DNA of 64,000 nt. It comes from Neisseriaceae bacterium (GTDB taxonomy: Bacteria; Pseudomonadota; Gammaproteobacteria; Burkholderiales; UBA11063). Below the pieces are notes generated by a model. It saw only the letters and a program-made list of their open reading frames with translations. It did not search any database and had not been told where the DNA came from. Position numbers and translations under genes: made by a program. Location: positions 1-64,000 of the forward strand of contig RXJX01000020.1 of the NCBI GenBank assembly GCA_003963245.1. Direction: 5' to 3'. Shown piece by piece: positions 44,717 through 54,713 of this stretch (the stretch's first letter is position 1; each line of letters starts with the position of its first letter).

Positions 44717-46210
44717 TTAATCCTTAGCCCAACCTTGCGAGCGGGTAACTGCTTTATGCCAATGTTCCAACAAATGTTCACGGTTAGCAACTGTCATTTT
44801 AGGTTCAAATATGCGGTCGACCTTCCAAACTTGCTCCAATTCATCAGTGGATTGCCAAAAACCAACAGCTAATCCAGCCAGATAGGCGGCACCAAGCGCA
44901 GTTAACTCAAGACAAGTAGGGCGCTCCACCACGCAGTCTAAGATATCAGCCTGAAATTGCATTAAGAAGTTATTTTTACAAGCACCGCCATCAACCCGAA
45001 GCGTAGTTAAACCTAAGCCAGAATCAGCTTTCATTGCTCGCACTACGTCTGAGACCTGAAAAGCAATCGACTCTAATGCTGCACGCGCCATATGTGCTTG
45101 GGTAGTACCACGGGTAATTCCAATAATTAGACCTCGGGCATATTGATCCCAATGCGGTGCACCAAGTCCAGCAAAGGCTGGAACCATATATACGCCACCA
45201 TTATCATTAACCTGATTAGCTAGAGTTTCTACTTCGGATGCTTCATCAATAAACTTCATTTCATCACGAATCCATTGTACTGCTGCACCAGCAATAAATA
45301 CCGAACCCTCAAGGCAATAATTACGTTTACCATCAATTTGCCAGCCAGTGGTGGTCAATAAATTGCTTTTAGAAACTAAAGCTTGACTTCCTGTGTTTTT
45401 TAATAGGAAGCAGCCAGTGCCATAAGTGTTTTTAACCATTCCCGGTTTAATACATAAATTACCAAAGGTAGCCGCTTGTTGATCTCCCGCGATTCCGGCA
45501 ATTGGAATTCGATGATTGAACAAACCAGAGCTAGCTTCGCCAATAATTCCTGATGAAGGTACAATTCGTGGCAAAATATTTTCTGGAATATCAAGGATTT
45601 TAAGCAGTGTTTTATCCCATTCTCCAGTATGAATATTAAATAGCAAGGTTCGTGAGGCGTTTGATTCATCTGTTACATGCTCACGGCGATTAGTAAGGTT
45701 CCATGTAATCCAGCTATCAACCGTACCAAAAGCTAATTTATCTTCTGCGGCTAATTTACGGGCATCTTTAACATTATCCAAAATCCATTTTAACTTAGTA
45801 CCTGAGAAATATGCATCCAAAATCAGACCCGTTTTTTCCTTGAATAAATCAGCGTAACCCCGTGCTTTTAACTCATCTATCATGTCTGATGTGCGGCGAT
45901 CTTGCCAAACTATAGCATTATAGATAGGAATACCTGTTTCTTTATCCCAAACGATAGTTGTTTCGCGCTGATTGGTTATCCCAATTGCTGCAATATCTTC
46001 AGATTGTGCACCAATTGCGGACATAGCTAATTTAGCAGTGGTTAACTGAGTTAGCCAAATTTCCATTGGATCATGTTCAACCAAACCCGGCTCTGGAAAA
46101 ATTTGCGTAAATTCTAACTGCTTGCTACTACAAATATTACCATCTCGATCAAATAAGATTGCCCGTGAACTGGTAGTTCCCTGATCCAAGGCTAAAATAT
46201 ATTTTTTCAT
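44717..46210 (-). CDS. glpK: glycerol kinase
   Basis: 497 residues, FGGY family. '[19 protein letters not shown]' (phosphate loop), '[17 protein letters not shown]', 'AIVWQDRRT', '[13 protein letters not shown]', 'KNTYGTGCF' and '[21 protein letters not shown]' are the standard motifs. It phosphorylates glycerol after GlpF entry. The region before 'GIAGDQ' reads '[16 protein letters not shown]'. In firmicute GlpK a His near here is phosphorylated by HPr; whether this His aligns with that site needs an alignment. It sits three bases after glpF. Confidence 0.97.
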   Translation of the reverse strand: MKKYILALDQGTTSSRAILFDRDGNICSSKQLEFTQIFPEPGLVEHDPMEIWLTQLTTAKLAMSAIGAQSEDIAAIGITNQRETTIVWDKETGIPIYNAIVWQDRRTSDMIDELKARGYADLFKEKTGLILDAYFSGTKLKWILDNVKDARKLAAEDKLAFGTVDSWITWNLTNRREHVTDESNASRTLLFNIHTGEWDKTLLKILDIPENILPRIVPSSGIIGEASSGLFNHRIPIAGIAGDQQAATFGNLCIKPGMVKNTYGTGCFLLKNTGSQALVSKSNLLTTTGWQIDGKRNYCLEGSVFIAGAAVQWIRDEMKFIDEASEVETLANQVNDNGGVYMVPAFAGLGAPHWDQYARGLIIGITRGTTQAHMARAALESIAFQVSDVVRAMKADSGLGLTTLRVDGGACKNNFLMQFQADILDCVVERPTCLELTALGAAYLAGLAVGFWQSTDELEQVWKVDRIFEPKMTVANREHLLEHWHKAVTRSQGWAKD

Positions 46211-46213
46211 CTA

Positions 46214-46951
46214 TTACTTCCTTTTGGCTAAAGTTAAGTCGAATAAGATTGCACCTAATGGCGCACCAATCAATGAACCAAAAACTGGTGCTGCCCAAAT
46301 AAACGATCCATCAGTCAAACCATTATTCTTAAATCCCATGATTGCAGTAAATAAACGTGGACTAAAATCACGTGCCGGATTCATTGCATAGCCGTGCATC
46401 GCACCAAATGACATCCCGATTCCCACAATTAATGCTGATACCGCAAATGGTGCTAAAAATCCTGCTTTATCATTAATAAAATTTTCGACAATTGCTAAAA
46501 TTGCAAACATTAAAATAGCGGTAGCGATAATTTCAGCCATAAATCCTGGCATAAAGCTGGTAGTAATAGCTGGAAAGGTTGAGAAAATTCCTGCCGTATG
46601 TTCTAAATTGGGGTCAAACTGCTGAAATTTTGCCTGATAAAAGAAATAAACTATTGCAGCACCCAAAAAACCACCAAGCATTTGTGCACAAACAAATAAT
46701 GGAGCCTTACGTAATGGAAAACGTTTAGTCACGACTAAAGCCAGCGTAACTGCGGGGTTTAAATGTGCCCCGGTAATACGATTGCTGACCAAAATCCCTA
46801 AAAAAACACCGAGTCCCCAGCCAAATGTGATGTTGGTATATCCACCGAGATTAAACAAGGTAAACATCGCATTGACACCATTACCAAAGAGAAGGATAAA
46901 CATGGTGCCGATCATTTCTGCCATAAATTCCTGCGTTTTTGAATACTGCAT
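46214..46951 (-). CDS. glpF: glycerol uptake facilitator (aquaglyceroporin)
   Basis: 245 residues from ATG 46951; a TTG one codon upstream exists, but AAGGG is better spaced for the ATG. Six helices plus two NPA half-helices: 'GAHLNPAVTLAL' and 'GYAMNPARDFSPRLF', where the residues after the second NPA (R, D) mark a glycerol channel and not a strict water channel. Passive entry of glycerol through the inner membrane. It sits between ptsH and glpK in one operon. Confidence 0.96.
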   Translation of the reverse strand: MQYSKTQEFMAEMIGTMFILLFGNGVNAMFTLFNLGGYTNITFGWGLGVFLGILVSNRITGAHLNPAVTLALVVTKRFPLRKAPLFVCAQMLGGFLGAAIVYFFYQAKFQQFDPNLEHTAGIFSTFPAITTSFMPGFMAEIIATAILMFAILAIVENFINDKAGFLAPFAVSALIVGIGMSFGAMHGYAMNPARDFSPRLFTAIMGFKNNGLTDGSFIWAAPVFGSLIGAPLGAILFDLTLAKRK

Positions 46952-46977
46952 CAAATAGCCCTTAAATTAAGTTAAGT

Positions 46978-47244
46978 TTAGTCGTGTGCTGCAAAAGACA
47001 GAAATAATTCTTTTAGACTTTGAATCGCTTCTTGTTCATCAGCACCATTGGCTGCTATGGTAACGCTATCATTGCATTCTAAGCCTAAGCCCAGTATATT
47101 GATAACTGATTTCATTGATACAGTCTTATCATCTTTGGAGAGGGTAATCTCTGAAGTAAACTTTTTAGCTTGGTTAACAAGAAGTGCAGCAGGACGTGCA
47201 TGTATTCCGGTTGGATTAACGATAGTAAGTGCGTGTGTAAGCAT
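46978..47244 (-). CDS. ptsH: phosphocarrier protein HPr, first gene of the glp operon
   Basis: 88 residues. Phosphorylation site His15 in 'NPTGIHARPAALLV' and Ser46 in 'SMKSVINILGLGL' are at the canonical positions, and the fold pattern matches HPr throughout. Ser46 is the site used by HPr kinase in organisms that have one. ptsI, EII genes or hprK, usual partners of ptsH, are not in this window. The gene lies 26 bases ahead of glpF on the same strand, so it is likely cotranscribed with glycerol genes: see the finding. GGAATATTTC precedes the ATG... read on the minus strand as AAAGGAATATTTC. Confidence 0.93.
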   Translation of the reverse strand: MLTHALTIVNPTGIHARPAALLVNQAKKFTSEITLSKDDKTVSMKSVINILGLGLECNDSVTIAANGADEQEAIQSLKELFLSFAAHD

Positions 47245-47568
47245 GAAATATTCCTTTAAAGATGGTTTATAGTTTTGATAAATTAATTATGTGATTGAAA
47301 ACTAGCAACTCTTAATTCTATTCTTGAAGCTGGATAGTAGTTTGATTCAGGTATTGTTCAATCTTATTTAATCCTTTAATTCATCTAAGTGATTGCAATG
47401 TTGCATTGCACTACTGTATGATTTGAAATCAGAACGTAATTATAGCAATAAATCCATAAAAATTATATTGCGCTGCAATATAATTTAAATCAATCTTTAA
47501 GGCTATGCTATAATCTAAAATTCGCTACTATTATGGTTAAATAATCTATTATTAAAGGGTAAGTAATA
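47245..47568. promoter_or_regulatory. divergent control region between ptsH-glp and metY with two palindromes
   Basis: 324 gene-free bases. Features: a 17-base palindrome TGCAATG-TTG-CATTGCA (47394-47410); a perfect 27-base palindrome with 12-bp arms AAATTATATTGC and a GCT centre (47460-47486); and a TATAAT (47509-47514) for metY with a poor -35, its natural -35 position abutting the larger palindrome. Both palindromes share the half-site TGCAAT/ATTGCA. They look like operators for one regulator of metY or the glp operon, or both. No riboswitch fold is seen. Confidence 0.6.
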
Positions 47569-48846
47569 ATGGAAAGTAAGCTCCATTTCGATACGTTACA
47601 AATTCATGCCGGACAAGAGCCGGATCCAACTACAGGTTCGCGTGCCGTACCAATTTATCAAACTACTGCGTATAATTTCAAAGATACTGATCATGCCGCA
47701 AATTTATTTGCACTAAAAGAATTTGGTAATATCTATAGCCGAATAATGAATCCTACTTGCGATGTTCTCGAGAAGCGAATTGCGGCATTAGAAGGCGGTG
47801 TGGCGGCATTAGCCGTTGCCTCTGGTTCGGCAGCAATCACTTACGCAATTATGAATATTGCCAGCAACGGTGACGAAATAGTTTCGGCAAGTAGTTTATA
47901 TGGTGGAACGTATAATTTATTTGCGAATACTTTACCAAAATATGGTATTACTACACACTTTGTTGATCCTGATGATGCAGAGAATTTTGCGCGGGCAATT
48001 ACCGCTAAAACCAAAGCAATTTTTATTGAAACAATTGGTAATCCTAGCGCAAATATTATTGATATTGCAGCAGTAGCGGCAATTGCTAAAGAACATAAAA
48101 TTCCATTAATAGTCGATAACACTTTTGCTACGCCATATTTATGTCGTCCACTTGAATTGGGGGCGAATGTTGTGGTTCATTCTGCAACTAAGTTTATTGG
48201 CGGACACGGGACTACTATCGGTGGTTTGATTGTTGATGGAGGTAACTTTGATTGGGCTGCAAGCGGACGTTTTCCTGAGTTTACCACGCCAGACAAAAGT
48301 TATAATGGCTTAGTATATAGCGAAAGTTTTGGTAACCTTGCTTATATCTTAAAAGCACGGGTTCAGCTCTTGCGCGATACTGGTGCTTGTTTGAGCCCAT
48401 TTAACGCATTTATGCTACTGCAAGGTCTTGAAACTTTATCGCTACGCGTTGAACGTCATATCCAGAATGCGCAAAAAATTGCAGACTATCTACAAAATCA
48501 TCCTCAAGTTAGCTGGGTAAATTATCCGGGCTTAGCAGATAATAAATACCATGCGTTAGCACAAAAATATTTACCATTAGGTGCTGGATCAATCTTTACC
48601 TTTGGTATCAAGGGCGGCGCCGAAGCGGCTAAAAAATTTGTGGGGTCACTGAAAATATTTTCGCTATTAGCAAATGTGGCTGATGCAAAATCATTGGTAA
48701 TTCATCCAGCAAGTACAACCCATGCTCAATTAAACAGTGAACAACAAGTTTCTGCAGGGGTTGCGCCTGATTTATTGCGCTTATCAATTGGGATTGAAGA
48801 TGTTCGCGATTTGATTGCTGATTTAGAACAGGCGTTTATTGCATAA
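47569..48846 (+). CDS. metY: O-acetylhomoserine sulfhydrylase
   Basis: 425 residues, Cys/Met-metabolism PLP family. PLP lysine K208 in '[18 protein letters not shown]', '[13 protein letters not shown]' near 51-63, '[18 protein letters not shown]', '[19 protein letters not shown]'. Its length (~425, not ~385) and the insertion after K208 ('[16 protein letters not shown]') separate it from MetB/MetC and mark MetY/Met17, which joins O-acetylhomoserine with sulfide to give homocysteine. MetA in this window looks acetyl-specific, which fits. Single gene upstream of gltB, 35 bases away. Confidence 0.94.
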   Translation: MESKLHFDTLQIHAGQEPDPTTGSRAVPIYQTTAYNFKDTDHAANLFALKEFGNIYSRIMNPTCDVLEKRIAALEGGVAALAVASGSAAITYAIMNIASNGDEIVSASSLYGGTYNLFANTLPKYGITTHFVDPDDAENFARAITAKTKAIFIETIGNPSANIIDIAAVAAIAKEHKIPLIVDNTFATPYLCRPLELGANVVVHSATKFIGGHGTTIGGLIVDGGNFDWAASGRFPEFTTPDKSYNGLVYSESFGNLAYILKARVQLLRDTGACLSPFNAFMLLQGLETLSLRVERHIQNAQKIADYLQNHPQVSWVNYPGLADNKYHALAQKYLPLGAGSIFTFGIKGGAEAAKKFVGSLKIFSLLANVADAKSLVIHPASTTHAQLNSEQQVSAGVAPDLLRLSIGIEDVRDLIADLEQAFIA

Positions 48847-48881
48847 TAAATAAAAATAAAATATCTTTTAGGTGAATATAA

Positions 48882-51800
48882 ATGGGGTTATTTCAATTTA
48901 CTGAGCGTGATAATTGTGGCGTGGGGGTTATTGTTAATAAGTATGGCAATCCTTTACATGATATATTGATTAAAGGGATTGCCGCACTAATTAAGCTATC
49001 TCACCGCGGAGCGATTCAATCTGATGGACGCACTGGAGATGGTTGCGGGGTTTCAATTCAAATTCCTGATGAATTTTTTCGTAGCGTCATGGAAGAAGAC
49101 GGCGAATTTAATTTAGCTGCTAACTATGCTGCAGGAAACATATTCTTCTCGTTGGAACAAATCAGTATCGCTGAACAAAAAACAATTATCACTGAAGAAT
49201 GTAATAAAATTGGTTTAACTGATATTCACTTTCGCCGAGTACCAATCAATGTTTCAGTATTGGGTAGAATTGCTAAAAATAGTTTGCCACTTATTGAACA
49301 ATTATTCATTAATTCACCAGAAGACCTCAGTGAGCAAGAATTTGAGCTGAGACTTTTTGCTTTGCGCAAGAATATAGAGTATCGCTTTAAAGATAATCAA
49401 GATTTCTTTATTTGTAGCTTATCCAGCCAAACGATTGTTTATAAGGCTTTGTGTTTGCCTAGGATTTTAAAAGAATTTTATCTTGACTTGGCTGATCCGC
49501 TGGTTAAAACCAGTATTTGTGTTTTTCATCAACGTTTCTCAACTAATACTCAACCAAGTTGGCGTTTGGCACAACCTTTTCGCTATGTTGCGCACAATGG
49601 CGAAATTAATACTGTTTCTGCTAATCGCTTATGGGCAAAATCACGTGGAATTAGTCTATTGCCAGAAGATGTTCAGAATAAAATCAACCATCTGGCAACT
49701 ATGGTGAGTGAGTCAGGTTCTGATTCATTCAGCCTAGATAATATGATGGAAATGCTCTTAATGGCTGGTGCTGATTTTAAACAAGCTCTTCGAGCATTGA
49801 TCCCTCCTTATTGGGAAGGTAATAACAAGCTAAGTCCTGAATTACAACAATGGTATGAAACGGTTGGTATTGGTTATGAACCATGGGATGGTCCAGCAGG
49901 AATTGTTTTTTCAAATGGACGTCAGGTAATGTGCTGTTTGGATCGCAATGGTTTACGTCCGTTGCGCTATTCAATTACCCAAGATGGTACGGTGATCATT
50001 GCTTCAGAAACCGGAATTTTAGACTATGATGCTGAAGACTTTATTGTTAAAAATCGCCTTGGTGCTGGGGAAATGATTTTAATTGATACTCAAGCTAAAA
50101 TGGTCTTGTTTGATCGGGCAATTTATCGTCAGTTTGATTTAAGCCAAAGTGAGCAAAATAATTATATTACTCCACCAGTTAGTGCTGATGGTGCAACTGT
50201 ATCAGAATTAAAGCATAATTTAAACACTTATAAAAAATTATTTTTAGTCACGCAAGAAGAGATTGAAAGCGTAATTAAAGTTTCGGCAATTGATGGTATG
50301 GAACCAACTATGTCGATGGGTGATGATGCGGCAATTGCCGTTTTGAGCCAAAAGATTCGTCCGCTGACTGATTATTTTCGACAAAGCTTTGCACAGGTAA
50401 CTAATCCGGCAATTGATTCAATTCGCGAAAAATATGTGATGACCCTTGATAGTTATCTGGGTAATAAGCTTGATTTAGTAACTAAGCGTCCATTACATGG
50501 TTATAAATTAAATTCACCAGTATTATCACCCGAAATTTATGCTGCAATTTTAAATCATGATGCAGCTTGGAAAGTAAGCACTACTTTGGAGTTAAGCTTT
50601 GATGCTACTAAACATAATTTGGAACAAGCGGTAAATAATTTAGTAACTAAAGCCGAGCAATTAGTTGCATCAGGTACGACATTATTAATCTTATCCGATC
50701 GTGAAATTGCCGCGGATAAATTGGTTATTCCTGCAGTTATGGCGTTGGGCGCAATTCATAATCATCTAGTAAACAAAGGGTTACGTTTTAAGGCTGATAT
50801 TATTGTTGAAACGGCGACTGCTCGTGACCCACACCATTTTTGTGTGTTACTTGGTTTTGGTGCGACGGCAATTTATCCGTATTTAAGCTATAAAATGATT
50901 GAAGAAATTGCTGCTGGCGGATACAGTGGTAAAGATTTAGCTAGTTTACATAAAAATTATTTAGGTGCAATTAATAAAGGCATCCTCAAAATTATGTCTA
51001 AAATGGGGATTTCTACTGTAGCATCTTATCGTGGTTCGCAATTGTTTGAAGCTTTAGGAATTGATAATAGTGTAAGCAATTTATGCTTTGGTAGCGCTGT
51101 ATCACGGATTAAAGGTGCTGGTTTTGCCACAATTCAATCACAATTGGAACAAACTGCAGCAAAAGCATGGGATGCGGCAACTTTGGTTGATCAAGGTGGC
51201 AGTATCAAATATTCTTATCAGGGTGAATATCATGCATTCAATCCAGATGTAGTGGGTAAACTACAAAAAGCGGTGCGTAGCGGCGAGCTTGAAGATTATT
51301 ATGCTTTTGCCAATGAAGTTAATCAACGTGCACCAACTTGCTTACGTGATTTATTTACGATTAAAGTACCTGAAGCATCTAATTCAAAATCTTATGTTAG
51401 AGTCGATGAAATTGAAGAAATTTGCCGCCGTTTTGACAGTGCTGCAATGTCGATTGGTGCACTAAGCGCAGAAGCACACGAAGCATTAGCGATTGCGATG
51501 AATACTATTGGTGGGCGTTCTAATTCCGGCGAGGGCGGTGAGGACCCTAAACGTTATGGTACTAACCGTAATTCAAAAATTAAACAGATTGCCTCTGGAC
51601 GCTTCGGGGTTACACCAAGCTATCTAATGAGTGCTGAAATTATTCAGATTAAGATAGCTCAAGGTGCAAAACCAGGTGAGGGTGGTCAATTACCGGGTGA
51701 GAAAGTTAGTGTTGAAATTGCACATTTACGTCATGCGACACCAGGTGTTACCTTGATTTCTCCTCCGCCGCATCATGATGTTTACTCGATCGAGGATTTG

Positions 51801-53288
51801 GCACAGTTGATTTTTGATTTGAAACAATTAAATCCTGGCGCACAAATTTCTGTGAAATTAGTTTCAGAACCAGGAATTGGAGTCATTGCCTGCGGAGTAG
51901 CCAAAGCCCAAGCGGATTTAATCACTATTTCGGGTTATGATGGCGGAACAGGTGCAGCACCAATTACTTCAGTTAAGAATGTAGGTAGCCCGTGGGAACT
52001 TGGTATTGCAGAAACTCATGCAGCACTGGTGCAAAATAATTTGCGTCATAAAATTCGTTTGCAAGTTGATGGTGGACTTAAAACTGGTCTGGATGTAATT
52101 AAGGCTGCAATTTTAGGTGCAGAAACTTTTGGTTTTGGAACAGCGCCAATGGTGGCTCTAGGTTGTAAGTATTTACGGATATGCCATTTAAACAATTGTG
52201 CTACTGGTTTGGCAACACAAAATGAACAGCTTCGTCAAAAGCATTTCAAAGGATTGCCTGAGATGGTAATCAATTATTTCCGCGGAGTTGCACATGAGGT
52301 TCAACAATGGTTGATTAAGCTTGGTGTTTCACAATTAGTTGATCTGATTGGAAGAACTGATTTACTTGAACAGCTTGACAGCATTAGCAGCAAAAACATT
52401 GATCTTTCTGAAGTATTGGAAATTGCTGGCACTACTTCCAATTATCCGTTGTATTATAGTGAGGCTAATATTGGACATGATCGTGGGGTAATGAATCAAC
52501 GGATTCATGCTGATTGTCTGGAAGCGGTATATAATCTGGAAGAGTTAAATAAAAGCTATAGTATTTATAACACTGATCGTTCAGTTGGCGCTACTTTGGC
52601 TGGTGAGATTGCTAAGACTTATGGTGGCAAAGGTTTGGAAAACCCGATCACGCTTCATTTTGAAGGGACTGCCGGACAATCTTTTGGCGTTTGGGCTACT
52701 ACGGGAATGGAGTTATATCTTCATGGTGAGGCCAATGATTATGTTGCTAAAGGTCTTGCCGGTGGTAAGATTGTAATTAAGCATAATAATCTTAATATTA
52801 GTGGCGTAGTAACTGTAATGGGTAATACTTGCCTGTATGGTGCAACCAGTGGACAAGTATTTGCCAATGGTGGTGCTGGCGATCGCTTTGCTGCACGTAA
52901 TTCTGGGGTTGTAGCCGTAGTTGAAGGCTTGGCTAGTAACGGTTGTGAATATATGACTGGTGGTGTGGTTGCGGTCTTAGGTGATATTGACCAAAATTTT
53001 GGTGCTGGTATGACTGGTGGACTATGCTATGTTTGGGATGCCAAATCGCGAGTACGTGAAAATCTTAATCATGATTTTGTTGAAGCAATCTATCTTGATG
53101 AAACGGGTGACACATATCAGGCTCATGCGGACTATATTCAAGAGTTAATCCAGAAACATTATCGAGAAACTCATTCGTCGAGAGCGGCACAGTTTTTGGC
53201 GGATTTTGATAGCAATGCACGTGATTTGGTATTGATCAAACCCAAAGGAATCAGCATGGCAAATTTGTTAAATTATCTTTATAAATAA
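48882..53288 (+). CDS. gltB: glutamate synthase large subunit
   Basis: 1468 residues. The N-terminal amidotransferase nucleophile is Cys12 ('ERDNCGVGVIV'), exposed after removal of an unusually short 11-residue propeptide. The FMN domain has 'SGYDGGTGAAPITS' and the 3Fe-4S cysteines are in 'CKYLRICHLNNCATG'. C-terminal beta-helix domain ('GEIAKTYGGKGLENPITLHFEGTAGQSFG' region) completes the subunit. With GltD it converts 2-oxoglutarate and glutamine into two glutamates using NADPH. ATTTTTAGGTGAATATAA sits ahead of the ATG. gltD follows 12 bases downstream. Confidence 0.97.
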   Translation: MGLFQFTERDNCGVGVIVNKYGNPLHDILIKGIAALIKLSHRGAIQSDGRTGDGCGVSIQIPDEFFRSVMEEDGEFNLAANYAAGNIFFSLEQISIAEQKTIITEECNKIGLTDIHFRRVPINVSVLGRIAKNSLPLIEQLFINSPEDLSEQEFELRLFALRKNIEYRFKDNQDFFICSLSSQTIVYKALCLPRILKEFYLDLADPLVKTSICVFHQRFSTNTQPSWRLAQPFRYVAHNGEINTVSANRLWAKSRGISLLPEDVQNKINHLATMVSESGSDSFSLDNMMEMLLMAGADFKQALRALIPPYWEGNNKLSPELQQWYETVGIGYEPWDGPAGIVFSNGRQVMCCLDRNGLRPLRYSITQDGTVIIASETGILDYDAEDFIVKNRLGAGEMILIDTQAKMVLFDRAIYRQFDLSQSEQNNYITPPVSADGATVSELKHNLNTYKKLFLVTQEEIESVIKVSAIDGMEPTMSMGDDAAIAVLSQKIRPLTDYFRQSFAQVTNPAIDSIREKYVMTLDSYLGNKLDLVTKRPLHGYKLNSPVLSPEIYAAILNHDAAWKVSTTLELSFDATKHNLEQAVNNLVTKAEQLVASGTTLLILSDREIAADKLVIPAVMALGAIHNHLVNKGLRFKADIIVETATARDPHHFCVLLGFGATAIYPYLSYKMIEEIAAGGYSGKDLASLHKNYLGAINKGILKIMSKMGISTVASYRGSQLFEALGIDNSVSNLCFGSAVSRIKGAGFATIQSQLEQTAAKAWDAATLVDQGGSIKYSYQGEYHAFNPDVVGKLQKAVRSGELEDYYAFANEVNQRAPTCLRDLFTIKVPEASNSKSYVRVDEIEEICRRFDSAAMSIGALSAEAHEALAIAMNTIGGRSNSGEGGEDPKRYGTNRNSKIKQIASGRFGVTPSYLMSAEIIQIKIAQGAKPGEGGQLPGEKVSVEIAHLRHATPGVTLISPPPHHDVYSIEDLAQLIFDLKQLNPGAQISVKLVSEPGIGVIACGVAKAQADLITISGYDGGTGAAPITSVKNVGSPWELGIAETHAALVQNNLRHKIRLQVDGGLKTGLDVIKAAILGAETFGFGTAPMVALGCKYLRICHLNNCATGLATQNEQLRQKHFKGLPEMVINYFRGVAHEVQQWLIKLGVSQLVDLIGRTDLLEQLDSISSKNIDLSEVLEIAGTTSNYPLYYSEANIGHDRGVMNQRIHADCLEAVYNLEELNKSYSIYNTDRSVGATLAGEIAKTYGGKGLENPITLHFEGTAGQSFGVWATTGMELYLHGEANDYVAKGLAGGKIVIKHNNLNISGVVTVMGNTCLYGATSGQVFANGGAGDRFAARNSGVVAVVEGLASNGCEYMTGGVVAVLGDIDQNFGAGMTGGLCYVWDAKSRVRENLNHDFVEAIYLDETGDTYQAHADYIQELIQKHYRETHSSRAAQFLADFDSNARDLVLIKPKGISMANLLNYLYK

Positions 53289-53300
53289 TAGGTGGCATTA

Positions 53301-54698
53301 ATGAAAAAAAATGTAAATAGATTTATTGAACTTTCTCGGATTGATGCACCTAAAATTAGTTTGCAAGAACGTAAGAATGAGTTTAAAGAAATTTATTCTA
53401 AGCAAGAGCCACAAGAAGTTAAGCAACAAGCAGAGCGCTGCTTAGAGTGTGGTAATCCGTATTGTCAGTGGAAATGTCCGGTACATAATTACATCCCTCA
53501 ATGGCTGAAACTAGCCTATGAAGGGCGCATAATTGAAGCTGCCGAACTTTCACATCAAACTAATAGTTTTCCAGAAATTTGTGGTCGAGTTTGCCCACAA
53601 GAGCGCTTGTGTGAGGGTAGTTGTACTCTTGATGATGGTTTTGGTGCCGTGTCTATTGGTAATGTTGAAAAATATATTACCGATGAAGCATTTAAACAAG
53701 GCTGGCAGCCTAATTACACACCAATTAAACGCCTAGATAAAAAAGTTGCAGTGATTGGTGCAGGACCTGCAGGTTTGGCTTGTGCAGATATTCTCAATCG
53801 CAAAGGGTTTCAGGTAACTGTATATGATCGTCAATCTGCAATCGGTGGGTTGTTAACTTTTGGGATTCCAGCATTTAAACTTGAAAAGCATATTATTCAG
53901 CGTCGTTTTGAATTATTTCAGCAAGCAGGAATAGAGTTTAAACTTAATACTGAAATTGGTAAAGATATTTCTTTTGAACAAATTGTTGCAGATTTTGATG
54001 CTGTATTTGTCGGAAACGGTACTTATCAAGCGGTAAAAGAAAGTTCGTTTAATGAAGGTTTAAGCGGTATTATTGAATCTTTAGACTATCTAACTTCAGT
54101 TAACCAAGATTTGATTAATAATCTTGAAGTTGGATTACGAGCCCAAGTACAGAATAAACAAGTTTTAGTTTTAGGTGGTGGTGACACCGCTATGGATTGT
54201 ATCCGCACCTCTATTCGCTTAGGTGCAGCTAAAGTTAGTGCTGCTTATCGTCGGGGTAGTGAAGATATGCCTGGTTCACGGCGTGAATATGCCAATGCTT
54301 CTGAGGAAGGGTGTGATTTTGTTTTTTATGCTCAACCAATTGGACTTCTTGAAAAAGATGGTCGGGTCTGTGGGGTAAAATTTGTTAAAACTCGTTTAGA
54401 TACGGATGCTGGCGGGCGTAAAGCTTTAGTTCCAGTTAATGGTTCAGAATTTGAAATTAAGGCTGATTTGGTGATTACAGCATTTGGTTTTAAACCTGAG
54501 GAATTACCTTGGTTAGCATCGGGTGAAGTTGCTGTTGATACTCAAGGAAGAATTAAGGTTTCTGGTAATCGTCAACAAAGTACAAATCCAAAAGTTTTTG
54601 CTGGTGGAGATATTGTTCGTGGTGCGAGTTTGGTGGTTCATGCAATTGCTGATGGCATGGGTTCAGCTCGCGAAATAGAAGCGTTTTTACAATCATAA
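53301..54698 (+). CDS. gltD: glutamate synthase small subunit
   Basis: 465 residues from ATG 53301, served by AGGTGG; the GTG at 53292 lies inside that ribosome site. N-terminal Fe-S region: 'RCLECGNPYCQWKCPVHNYIP' region and 'ICGRVCPQERLCEGSC', holding eight cysteines for two 4Fe-4S clusters. FAD motif 'VAVIGAGPAGLACADIL' and NADPH motif 'VLVLGGGDTAMDCIRTS' follow. It passes NADPH electrons to GltB. Operon gltB-gltD-amtB. Confidence 0.96.
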   Translation: MKKNVNRFIELSRIDAPKISLQERKNEFKEIYSKQEPQEVKQQAERCLECGNPYCQWKCPVHNYIPQWLKLAYEGRIIEAAELSHQTNSFPEICGRVCPQERLCEGSCTLDDGFGAVSIGNVEKYITDEAFKQGWQPNYTPIKRLDKKVAVIGAGPAGLACADILNRKGFQVTVYDRQSAIGGLLTFGIPAFKLEKHIIQRRFELFQQAGIEFKLNTEIGKDISFEQIVADFDAVFVGNGTYQAVKESSFNEGLSGIIESLDYLTSVNQDLINNLEVGLRAQVQNKQVLVLGGGDTAMDCIRTSIRLGAAKVSAAYRRGSEDMPGSRREYANASEEGCDFVFYAQPIGLLEKDGRVCGVKFVKTRLDTDAGGRKALVPVNGSEFEIKADLVITAFGFKPEELPWLASGEVAVDTQGRIKVSGNRQQSTNPKVFAGGDIVRGASLVVHAIADGMGSAREIEAFLQS

Positions 54699-54713
54699 AA
54701 GTGGAGTACGCAA

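Noticed and set aside
47487..47568. SAM riboswitch ahead of metY
   Set aside because: Only about 55 bases separate the likely -10 box from the ATG and no multi-helix fold or conserved SAM-I/SAM-II motif is visible; the palindromes lie upstream of the -10.
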